From Cyanophora paradoxa (lineage: Eukaryota > Glaucocystophyceae > Cyanophorales > Cyanophoraceae), in NCBI GenBank assembly GCA_004431415.1, contig QPMI01000195.1, positions 124,001 to 188,000 on the forward strand: a stretch of 64,000 bases of DNA, given 5' to 3'. How positions within the stretch are numbered: the stretch's first letter is position 1; every line of letters begins with the position of its first letter. Position numbers and translations under genes: made by a program. Shown one piece after another: positions 44,238 to 54,040 of this stretch. The notes beneath the pieces are model-generated. The model was given only the letters and a program-made list of their open reading frames with translations, was not told where the DNA came from and did not search any database.

Positions 44238-45208
44238 CACGCGTAGCGTGCCCGTCGTCCGCAGACGACCATGAGACCAAGGAGTCGTACAACATACGAC
44301 AACCGAGGCTCATCAAAAACCAACAGGACTCCGAATCATGCGCGAAGTCTCCCCCCGCGCCGGGGCGGCAGACTCGAAAACCAGCAAGTTACCGCGGGAA
44401 AACCGCGTAACGGTCATGCGCGCTGGACCCCGGCTCGGCACCCGCGGGTCCAGAGGAAAACAGGGTAAAACCCAGCGGAGAAAACTCGAGACTCTCCACG
44501 AAGCCGCGCGACTGTTTCTTGGGGGCGCGCTGGACCCCGGCCCGGCACAAGTGGGTCCAGCGGACGCGCGTGGAAACACGAATGACGACCGGTACACCGA
44601 GTCTGCGCGGTTCGTGCCCGAATCTTCGACGGAACCATTGTAAATTACCACGGATCAGCTGTGCACGATCGCGACCACGTCCGCGCTGGTGGCCGGCACC
44701 GAGCGGGAGTAACATCCGGAACCGTGTGCACAGGAGACGGCAAGGAACCACGTATTATAATACCCTCGGCGAACGCTGGCGCTGGTCGCCGTATGCATTG
44801 CCTTTTTGCGCGAACTTTTCGCGGCGCCGGGGCTCGCTGGGTGGCGAGGTTCGGCGCCCCGGAAGGAAAAATCGCGGGGAGGTGGGCGGGAGCGATTTCG
44901 CTTCGCCGCTGGTCGCTTCGTGGCCTGGGGCGGCCGCGAGCGAAGCTGGGCGTGAAGGGAAACCCCGAATCAGCGTACCCCCCGGAGCTCGGCGGCTTCA
45001 AGCCCGCCGGCTCGGCCCAACGGCTAGCTCAGCTAGTCCCTTGCGGGGCGCTCGCAGCAGCCTGCTGCTAATCCCGTGCTCGCCTCGCGCCGCTTCCGCG
45101 GCTAGCGAGTCGCTCAGCTCTTTCGTGCCTGGCGCTCGGCTACGGTCGTCTTTGTTTGCATTCCGTCGGCGCAAAACTCGATTTACGCATTGAGAGCGCA
45201 AATCCCGA
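44238..45208. other. Spacer between R1 and R2 with a diverged R fragment
   Basis: GGAACCACGTATTATAATAC...GGTCGCCGTATGC at 44745-44800 is a diverged copy of an internal part of R1. Two copies of CGCGCTGGACCCCGGC...GGGTCCAG lie at 44429-44452 and 44526-44560. No gene is supported. Confidence 0.5.
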
Positions 45209-46676
45209 TTTACGCCTCGCTTCATTCGAATGCAGAAGACCTAGCTATCTTACGCCTGACACTACTTAGCTAGATGCACGGGATAGCGCATCGGGTTGGG
45301 CCCTGAGGTACGGCAGCTCAAGGCTGCTTTCCCGGGAACCACGTATCATAATACGTTGGCGATCGACCAGGGCGGATCGCCGTATGCCATTCCGGCCTCG
45401 CCCTTGCGAGTTCCGGAACAAGAACTCTCCGGGGTAAGCGTGCTAGGCGCCTGTACCCCGGGGAGGGCCGTTGCGGGTCGAGACGGTGTACCCCGCTCGG
45501 GGGTACTCCGCTCGGGGCCGTCGCGGGGCCGATCGGGGTACCCCGCTCGGGGGTACACTTGATCGGGGCCGCTCTGACGCCGTACCCCTCTCCGGGGTAC
45601 GCGTTCGGCCTCGGGCCGCGCCTTGTGGGGCCGGTTGGGGCGAACGGCGTACCCCGGGGAGGGGTACGTGGTTTCTTCCGGGTTCGGGGTTGACCGATTT
45701 GCATTAGCACATCCATACAACTAATGAAGTTGTCTACGTCGACCACAATCTCACTGAAAGCACTATCCAGGAAGAGAAAGTGAGGACTCTCGTGTGCTGT
45801 GCTCACAATCTACATACTGGAGAAAGGGGACAACACTCTCCTATTAAACACTGCAAACAGAGAGCCGAAGCTAAGGCCAAGCTACCACAACCTCCCTAAG
45901 GACGCAGGAACTGAGCCTACGTATAGCAAGGGTGAAGTCGAAGCGGCCGAGCCTAAACTGTAGCCCTCCTCTGAGCAGTGCCCTAGAAAAGCGAAGACTC
46001 CAAAAAACTCCAGGGAAGGGCCGGAAACCGGAGCCCGTGAGGGCCCGGGTAAAAACCGGCGGGCGCACAGCGTCGCCAGCCGAAACCAGCAAGCTGTGCT
46101 CCTCGGCACCGGAAGATACCGCCTCCAGCTGGGCACACGCGCCTGCCCGAAGTCCGCTGCGGCGGGGGTTGGGAGGCCCCGGGCCGCCCGAGTGCTCAGA
46201 AGCACATCGCCTCGCCAGGAGTCCGAGTTTCTGTGCGACGACGACGCCCGCAGCCGCTGCGTAGGCGTGCAATCACGCCACCGACGATTGCCTGCAGGGG
46301 CGCACGCAAGCCGTCGGCATGACGCGAGCGGCCGCTCGGCGCCGCAGAGAAGACATCGGGCTGAGCGAGAGAGCAGTTGCTGAAGCCACCGCTGGTGGCC
46401 GCTGGAGTGGCTCGCCGAACCGACCCGCGCGGAGCGGATTCCCAACGGGCGCGCGGCTGATCAGCTAAAAGTGGGCTTGAAGTGCGGCCGAGGCGATTCG
46501 CGACCGTCGGACAGCCGGAGAGGCGCCCAGCGGGCAGGAGCCCGCTACCTACCTTCTCTCCAGGTCGGGGTACGCGAATCCTTCTTCCGGGTTCGGGGAT
46601 CCGAAGCCGGGTACCGCCGCCGGAGGCCGCGGGGGTGAGCGTAGCGAACGCAGCACGAATGCAGTACCCCCTACCA
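45209..46676. repeat. 559-bp direct repeat R2, split by an insertion
   Basis: The left part 45209-45689 (481 bp) and right part 46599-46676 (78 bp) add up to exactly the length of R1. Only one clear mismatch was noted over the long open stretch compared (PALP versus PASP in the same frame). The intervening 909 bp are an insertion plus one target-duplication copy. Confidence 0.85.
45690..46581. mobile_element. 892-bp insertion of unknown class with 17-bp target duplication
   Basis: TTCTTCCGGGTTCGGGG is present at both 45673-45689 and 46582-46598 and once in R1. A long duplication is typical of target-primed retroposition, but there is no A/T tail. Minus-strand coding-like sequence near the left edge (HFLFLDSAFSEIVVDVDNFI) is not recognisable. 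It could be a retroposed gene fragment or a non-autonomous element. Confidence 0.7.
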
Positions 46677-47022
46677 AACAAGAGTCAGGTCACAGCCAGC
46701 CAGAATAGCATACATAAGGACAAAAGTGATCAAGAGGGCGAGGGTTGATCCACCCTCCTCCTGCCCCCCCCCCCTCTCGTTCCTCCCCCCCCGCCACCCC
46801 AACGTGTCTCGGACGCTGAGCCCCTATCCCCCAGCGCACTGCGCTGTAGGAGGGACGGGCAGAGAGCGTGAATTCGGACAACAACATGGGGCCGGGGCGG
46901 GCCAAGAAGCCCGAGGGAACGAGCCGGCACAGAAGGCTGGGGGGGTTCTCGCCGTACCCCTATGGGACAGTCGACGAACCGGGGCGGCGCTTGATAGTTG
47001 CGCCGCCAGATCCCCGCCGCTG
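46677..47022. other. No supportable gene; C-rich spacer before the tandem array
   Basis: This spacer contains a C/T tract (46760-46800) and no convincing open frame. The last 40 bp show no similarity to the array unit. Confidence 0.5.
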
Positions 47023-47076
47023 TTGCGTGCAGTGTGAGGACCCGGGATGATTCGGGGAATCACTAGCCTCTCGCGA

Positions 47077-47142
47077 GATGGCCTATTGGTAGAACTGCCG
47101 CCTTGACACCCCTTAGTCGTTGGTTCGACTCCGGCTGGGTCC
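47077..47142 (+). other. tRNA-like segment, array unit 1 (Val-GAC-like, degenerate)
   Basis: An A-box-like TGGCCTATTGG (47079-47089) and a perfect B box GGTTCGACTCC (47122-47132) have tRNA spacing. The loop TTGACAC would carry GAC, and the T arm GTTGG-TTCGACT-CCGGC pairs with wobbles. However, the anticodon stem (CCGCC against CCCTT) and the acceptor stem do not pair, so this is not a functional tRNA as read. Confidence 0.5.
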
Positions 47143-47184
47143 GGGTCGCAACGCGTCCATAACATGGGGGCTGCTAACGGACCT

Positions 47185-47224
47185 GGTTCGACTCCCGACG
47201 AGGGATAGACCGGGCTTCGAATCC
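47185..47224 (+). other. Second and third B-box-like motifs in array unit 1
   Basis: GGTTCGACTCC at 47185-47195 is preceded by CTGCTAA, which resembles a Ser-GCT anticodon loop. GGCTTCGAATCC follows at 47213-47224. Both recur in units 2 and 3. The flanking stems do not pair well, so these are Pol III-like motifs or tRNA relics. Confidence 0.4.
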
Positions 47225-47533
47225 CACGCGGGGCGCTAGGAAGCGCTGGCTGAGGGCCGCTGCATCGCGGTACCCCGATAAGCCCGGCACCTGCATCGGT
47301 GGCCGCCGAAGAGCCTAGAAACTGCGCGCGCGGAAAAAGCGGCAGTTGCGGCTGTGTGATCATGAGTGGGTGTCACGTGCGGCATGTGACCGAGGTTGAG
47401 ATCGCGAGTTGTGAGGTGAAATGCAGCAATGGAACCGCACGGAAGGATCTCGGGTCGAGATCACCGTGGCGGGGGGATGTTGCGTGCAGTGTGAGGACCC
47501 GGGATGATTCGGGAATCACTAGCCTCTCGCGAG

Positions 47534-47599
47534 ATGGCCTATTGGTAGAACTGCCGCCTTGACACCCCTTAGTCGTTGGTTCGACTCCGGCTGGGTCCG
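47534..47599 (+). other. tRNA-like segment, array unit 2
   Basis: Same sequence as unit 1, shifted by 457 bp; same pairing defects. Confidence 0.5.
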
Positions 47600-47991
47600 G
47601 GTCGCAACGCGTCCATAACATGGGGGCTGCTAACGGACCTGGTTCGACTCCCGACGAGGGATAGACCGGGCTTCGAATCCCACGCGGGGCGCTAGGAAGC
47701 GCTGGCTGAGGGCCGCTGCATCGCGGTACCCCGATAAGCCCGGCACCTGCATCGGTGGCCGCCGAAGAGCCTAGAAACTGCGCGCGCGGAAAAAGCGGCA
47801 GTTGCGGCTGTGTGATCATGAGTGGGTGTCACGTGCGGCATGTGACCGAGGTTGAGATCGCGAGTTGTGAGGTGAAATGCAGCAATGGAACCGCACGGAA
47901 GGATCTCGGGGTCGAGATCACCGTGGCGGGGGGGATGTTGCGTGCAGTGTGAGGACCCGGGATGATTCGGGGAATCACTAGCCTCTCGCGA

Positions 47992-48057
47992 GATGGCCTA
48001 TTGGTAGAACTGCCGCCTTGACACCCCTTAGTCGTTGGTTCGACTCCGGCTGGGTCC
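47992..48057 (+). other. tRNA-like segment, array unit 3
   Basis: Same sequence as unit 1, shifted by 915 bp; same pairing defects. Confidence 0.5.
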
Positions 48058-48451
48058 GGGTCGCAACGCGTCCATAACATGGGGGCTGCTAACGGACCTG
48101 GTTCGACTCCCGACGAGGGATAGACCGGGCTTCGAATCCCACGCGGGGCGCTAGGAAGCGCTGGCTGAGGGCCGCTGCATCGCGGTACCCCGATAAGCCC
48201 GGCACCTGCATCGGTGGCCGCCGAAGAGCCTAGAAACTGCGCGCGCGGAAAAAGCGGCAGTTGCGGCTGTGTGATCATGAGTGGGTGTCACGTGCGGCAT
48301 GTGACCGAGGTTGAGATCGCGAGTTGTGAGGTGAAATGCAGCAATGGAACCGCACGGAAGGATCTCGGGGTCGAGATCACCGTGGCGGGGGGGATGTTGC
48401 GTGCAGTGTGAGGACCCGGGATGATTCGGGGAATCACTAGCCTCTCGCGGC

Positions 48452-51400
48452 AGCGCGGGGCCGCGCGAGGCCGTGACGAACCCCGGGGCGGTGATGGGGC
48501 CATGAGCTCCAGCAGGAGAGCGCGGCTGGCGAGCCAGAGGCCGGCCCGCCCTGCGCAAGCAGGTTATGCGGCGGCGGTGGGTCGAGCAGCAGCCCGGGGC
48601 CGCGCGAGGTCGCTGCAGACCTCGGGGCGGGGGTGGGGCCTTGAGCTCCAGCCAGGAAGCGTCGCGGGCGAGCTAGAGGCCGGCCCGCCTTGCATACGCA
48701 GGTCAGGCGGTGGTGGCGAGCCGAGCTGTGGCATGGGGCCGCGCGAGGTCGCCACGGACCTTGGCGCGGCGGCGGAGCTTTGAGCTCCAGTATGAGGCGC
48801 TGCAGGCGAGCCAGCGGCTGGCCGGGCCCGCCCTGCGCAAGCAGGTCAGGCGGCGGCGGCGAGCCGAGCGGCGGCGCGGGGCCGCGCGAGGTCGCAGTAG
48901 CCCTCGGTGTAGTGGCGGGGCCTGGAGCTTCAGCCAGGGGGCCTTGCGGGCGAGCCAGGGGCCGGCCCGCCCTGCGCCCGCAGGTCGGGCGGAGGCGGCG
49001 GGTCGAGCGGCGGCGCGGGCCGAGCGGCGGCGCGGGGCCGCGCGAGGCCGTGACGGACCTCGGGGCCGCGAAGGAGCCTTGAGCTCCAGCAGGGGGCGAC
49101 GCGGGTGAGCCAGAGGCCGGCCCGCCCTGCGCAAGCAGGCGAGGCGGCGGCGGCGAGCCGAGCGGCGGTGCGGGCCGTGCGAGGTCGCTGCAGACCTCGG
49201 GGCGGTGGTGGAGGCTTGAGCTCCAGCAGGAGAGCGCGGTGGGCGGGCCAGCGGCCGGCCCGCCCTGCGCCAGCGGGTCAGGCAGTGGCGGTACGCCGAG
49301 CTGCAGCGCGGGCCGCGCGAGGCCGTGACGGACCTCGGGGCGTAGGTGGGGCCCTGGGCTCTAGCCGGAGAGCGCGGCAGGCGAGCCAGCGGCCGGCCCG
49401 CCCTGTGCAAGCAGGTCAGGCGGCGGCGGCGGGTCGAGCTGCAGCGCGGGGCCGCGCGAGGCCGTGACGGACCTCGGGGTAGCGGTGGAGCCCTGGGCTC
49501 CAGCCGGAGAGCGCGGCAGGTGAGCCAGCGGCCGGCCCGCCCTGCGCAAGCAGGTCAGGCGGCGGCGGCGGGTCGAGCGGCGGCGCGGGGGCCGCGCGAG
49601 GCCGTGACGGACCTCGGGGCGGGGCGGGGCCCTGGGCTCCAGCCGGAGAGCGCCGCAGGCGAGCCAGCGGTCGGCCCGCCCTGCGCAAGCAGGTCAGGCG
49701 GCAGCGGCGGGTGGCGCGGCGGTGCGGGGCCGCGCGAGGTCGTTTTCGGACCTCGGGGTGGAGGTGGGGCCCAAGGGCTCCAGCCGGGGAGCGCTGTATG
49801 CGAGCCAGCGGCCGGCCCGTCCTGCGCAAGCAGGTTATGCGGCGGCGGCGGTCGAGTGGTGGTGCAGGGCCGCATGAGGCCGTGAACGGACCTCGGGGCG
49901 GAGGTGGAGCCCAAGGGCTCCAGCCGGAGGGCGCGGCAGGCGAGCCAGCGGCCGGCCCGCCCTGCGCAAGCAGGTCAGGCGGCGGCGGTGGGTCGAGCGG
50001 CAGCGCGGGGCCGCGCGAGGCCGTGACGGACCTCGGGGCGGAGGTGGGGCCCTGGGCTCCAGCCGGGGAGCGCTGCATGCGAGCCAGCGGCCGGCCCGCC
50101 CTGCGCAGGCAGGTCAGGCAGTGGCGGTACGCCGAGCTGCAGCGCGGGGCCGCGCTAGGCCGTGACGGATCTCGGGGCGGAGGTGGAGACCAAGGCTCCG
50201 GCCGGGGAGGGCTGCATGCGAGCCAGCGGCCGGCCCGCCCTGCGCAAGCAGGTTATGCGGCGGCGGCGGGTCGAGCGGCCGCGCGGGCCGCGCGAGGCCG
50301 TGACGGACCTCGGGGCGGAGGTGGAGCCCTGGGCTCAGCCGGGGAGCGCTGCGTGCGAGCCAGCGGCCAGCCCGCCCTGCGCCAGCAGGTGATGCGGCGG
50401 CGGCGGGTCGAGCAGCAGCGCGGGGCTGCGCGAGGCCGTGATGGACCTCGGGGCGGAGGTGGAGCCCTGGGCTCCAGCCGGGAAGCGCTGCATACGAGCC
50501 AGCGGCCGGCCCGCCCTGCGCAAGCAGGGTATGCGGCGGCGGCGGGTCGAGCGGCATCGCGGGCCGGGCGAGGCCGTGACGGACCTCTGGGCGGCGGTGG
50601 CGCCTTGAGCTCCAGCCGGGGGGGGCTGCGGACGAGCCAGCGGCGGGCCCGCCCTGCGCGGGCAGGTTATGCGGCGGCGGCGTGTCGAGCGGCAGCACAG
50701 GGAGCGCGAGGCCGTGGCGGACCTCGGGCGGTGGTGGGGCCTTGGGCTCCAGCCGGGGAGCGCTGCATGGGCACCAGCGGCCGGCCCTGCGCAGGCAGGT
50801 TATGCGGCGGCGGCGGGTCGAGCGGCAGCGCGGGGCCGCGCGAGGCCGTGACGGGCCTCGGGCGGCAGTGGAGCCCTGGGCTCCAGCCGGGGAGCGCTGT
50901 ATGCGAGCCAGCGGACGGCCCGCCCTGCGCAAGCAGGTTTTTCGGCGGCGGCTGGTCGGGCGGCAGTGCGGGGCCGCGCGAGGCCGTGATGGACCTCGGG
51001 GCGGGGCGGGCCCTGGGCTCCAGCCGGGGAGCGCTGCGTGCGAGCCAGCGGCCGGCCCGCCCTGCGCAAGCAGGTCAGGCGGCGGCGGCGGGTCGAGCGG
51101 CCGCGCGGGGCCGCGCGAGGCTGTGACGGACCTCGGGGCGGAGGTGGGGCCCTGGGATCCAGCCGGGGAGCGCTGCATGCGAGCCAGCGGCCGGCCAGCC
51201 CCGCGCCAGCAGGTTATGCGGCGGCGGTGGGTCGAGCGGCAGCCCGAAGCCGCGCGAGGCCGAGACGGACCTCGGGGCGGAGGTGGAGCCCTGGGCTCAG
51301 CCGGGGAGCGCTGCGTGCGAGCCAGCGGCCAGCCCGCCCTGCGCCAGCAGGTGATGCGGCGGCGGCGGGTCGAGCGGCAGCGCGGAGCTGCGCGAGGCGG

Positions 51401-54040
51401 TGATGGACCTCGGGGCGGAAGTGGAGCCCTGGGCCCCAGCCGGAGGGCGCGGCAGGCGAGCCAGCGGCCGGCCCGCCCTGCGCAAGCAGGTCAGGCGGCG
51501 GCGGTGGGTCGAGCGGCGGCGCGGGGCCGCGCGAGGCCGTGACGGGCCTCGGGGCGTAGGTGGGGCCCTGGGCCCCAGCCGGAGAGTACCGCAGGCGAGA
51601 CGGCGGTCGGCCCGCCCTGCGCAAGCAGGGTATGCGGCGGCGGCGGGTCGAGCGGCATCGCGGGGCCGGGCGAGGCCGTGACGGACCTCTGGGCGGCGGT
51701 TGCGCCTTGAGCTCCAGCCGGGGGGCGCTGCGGACGAGCCAGCGGCGGGCCCGCCCTGCGCGGGCAGGTTATGCGGCGGCGGCGTGTCGAGCGGCAGCAC
51801 AGGGAGCGCGAGGCCGTGGCGGACCTCGGGGCGGTGGTGGGGCCTTGGGCTCCAGCCGGGGAGCGCTGCATGCGCACCAGCGGCCGGCCCTGCGCAGGCA
51901 GGTTATGCGGCGGCGGCGGGTCGAGCGGCAGCGCGGGCCGCGCGAGGCCGTGACGGACCTCGGGGCGGCCGTGGAGCCCTGGGCTCCAGCCGGGGAGCGC
52001 TGCGTGCGAGCCAGCGGCCGGCCCGCCCTGCGCAAGCAGGTCAGGCGGCAGCGGCGTGTCGAGCAGCAGCGCGGGGCCGCGCGAAGCCGTGACGGACCTC
52101 GGGCGGAAGTGGGGCCCTGGGCTCCAGCCGGGGAGCGCTGCATGCGAGCCAGCGGCCGGCCAGCCCCGCGCCAGCAGGTTATGCGGCGGCGGTGGGTCGA
52201 GCGGCAGCCCGAAGCCGCGCGAGGCCGAGACGGACCTCGGGGCGGAGGTGGAGCCCTGGGCTCAGCCGGGGAGCGCTGCGTGCGAGCCAGCGGCCGGCCC
52301 GCCCTGCGCCAGCAGGTGATGCGGCGGCGGCGGTCGAGCGGCAGCGCGGGGCTGCGCGAGGCGGTGATGGACCTCGGGGCGGAAGTGGAGCCCTGGGCCC
52401 CAGCCGGAGAGCGCGGCAGGCGAGCCAGCGGCCGGCCCGCCCTGCGCAAGCAGGTCAGGCGGCGGCGGTGGGTCGAGCGGCGGCGCGGGGCCGCGCGAGG
52501 CCGTGACGGCCTCGGGGCGTAGGTGGGGCCCTGGGCCCCAGCCGGAGAGTACCGCAGGCGAGACGGCGGTCGGCCCGCCCTGCGCAAGCAGGTTATGCGG
52601 TGGCGGCGGGTCGAGCAGCAGCGCGGGGCCGCGCGAGGCCGTGACGGACCTCGGGGCGGAGTTGGGGCCCTGGGCTCCAGCCGGGGAGCGCCGCAGGCGA
52701 GCCAGCGGCCGGCCCGCCCTGCGCAAGCAGGTTATGCGGCGGCGGAGGTCGAGCGGCGGCGCGGGGCCGCGCGCGGACACTGCGTACCTCGGGGCGGTGG
52801 CCGGTGGAGCCTTGAGCTCCAGTCGAGGAGTGCCGCGGGCGAGCCAGCGGCCGGCCTGCCCTGCGCGAGCAGGTCAGGCGGCAGCGGTGTGTCGAGCGGC
52901 GGCGCGGGGGTCGCGCGAGGCCGCTTCAGACCTCGGGGTGGAGGTGGGGCCCAAGGGCTCCAACCGGCGAATGTCGCAGGCGAGCCAGCGGTCGGCCCGC
53001 CCTGCGCAAGCAGGTCAGGCGGCGGCGGCAGGTCGCGCGGCGGCGCGGGCCGCGCGGGGCTGTGACGGACCTCGGGGCGGAGGTGGGGCCCCAAGGGCTC
53101 CAGCCCGAGAGCGCCGCGTGCGAGCCAGCGGCCGGCCCGCCCTGCGTAAGCAGGTCCGGCGGCGGCGGCGAGTCGAGCGGCGGTGCGGGGCCGCGCGAGG
53201 CCGTGACGGACCTCGGGGCGGAGGTGAAGCCCAAGGCTCCAGCCGGAGAGCGCCGCAGGTGGCCCGCGGCCGGCCCGCCCTGCGCAAGCGGGTCAGGCGG
53301 CGGCGGCGGGTCGAGCGGCGGCGCGGGGGCCGTGCGAGGCCGTGACGGACCTCGGGGCGGAGGCGGAGCCCTGGGCTCCAGCCGGAGAGCGCCGCAGGCG
53401 AGCCAGCGGTCGGCCCGCCCTGCGCAAGCAGGTCAAGCGGCGGCGGCGGGTGGCGCGGCGGTGCGGGGCCGTGCGAGGTCGTTTTCGGACCTCGGGACGG
53501 AGGTGGAGCCCTGGGCTCTAGCCGGGGAGCGCCGCAGGCGCGCCAGCGGTCGGCCCGCCCTGCGCAAGCAGGTCAGGCGGCGGTGCCACGGTGGCGGGTC
53601 GAGCGGCGGCACGGGGCCGCGCGAGGCCGTGACGGACCTCGGGGCGGAGGTGGAGACCAAGGCTCCAGCCGGAGAGCGCCGCAGGCGAGCCAGTGGTCGG
53701 CCCGCCCTGCGTAAGCAGGTCAGGCGGCGGCGGCGGCGGGTCGAGCGGCAGCGCGGGCCGCGCGAGGCCGTGACGGACCTCGGGGCGGAGGCGGAGCCCT
53801 GGGCTCCAGCCGGGGAGCGCTGCGTGCGAGCCAGCGGCCGGCCCGCCCTGCGCAAGCAGGTCAGGCGGCGGCGGCGGGTGGCGCGGCGGTGCGGGGCCGC
53901 GCGAGGTCGTTTTCGGACCTCGGGACGGAGGTGGAGCCCTGGGCTCCAGCCGGGGAGTGCCGCAGGCGAGCCAGCGGCCGGCCCGCCCTGCGCAAGCAGG
54001 TCCGGCGGCGGCGGCGAGCCGAGCTGCGGTGCGGGGGTTG
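48452..54040. repeat. Satellite array, 40 monomers of about 139 bp
   Basis: The anchor CCTGC-(GCAA)-GCAGG occurs about 40 times at spacings of 133-153 bp (mean about 139.5), from 48549 to about 53989. Each monomer has GGCCGGCCCGC, the hairpin, a CGGCGGCGG tract, GCGGGGCCGCGCGAGG, GACCTCGGGGCGG and a GGAGCCCTGGGCTCC-type palindrome. Because monomers are not multiples of 3, reading frames change between monomers. The long Arg/Ala/Gly frames on both strands are therefore not evidence of a gene. The array ends where unrelated GC-rich DNA starts near 54040. Confidence 0.95.

Larger units (their letters stand above)
47023..48451. repeat. Tandem array, three units of 457, 458 and 459 bp plus 55 bp
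   Basis: Units start at TTGCGTGCAGTGTGAGGACC (47023, 47480, 47938, 48397). The three full units are almost identical and grow by one base each, partly in the G run near the unit end. The fourth copy stops at CTAGCCTCTCGCGG, where the 139-bp satellite begins. Each unit carries three tRNA-like B-box motifs. Confidence 0.95.

Noticed and set aside
44238-45208. R1-spacer-R2 as a complete short LTR element
   Set aside because: No flanking target duplication was found at 43679 and 46676, and no primer-binding site follows R1. Left as a possibility only.
47077-47142. Functional tRNA-Val gene
   Set aside because: Boxes and T arm fit, but the anticodon and acceptor stems do not pair. Reported only as tRNA-like.
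47023-48451. Self-cleaving ribozyme in the 458-bp array
   Set aside because: I looked for hammerhead core motifs (CTGATGA with GAAA) and an HDV-like core in the unit and found neither by eye.
49711-51126. 471-codon open frame (and a 354-codon antisense frame at 50114-51178) across the satellite
   Set aside because: Satellite monomers are not multiples of three, so the repeated peptide changes frame from monomer to monomer. Both strands are equally open because the DNA is GC-rich with few stops.
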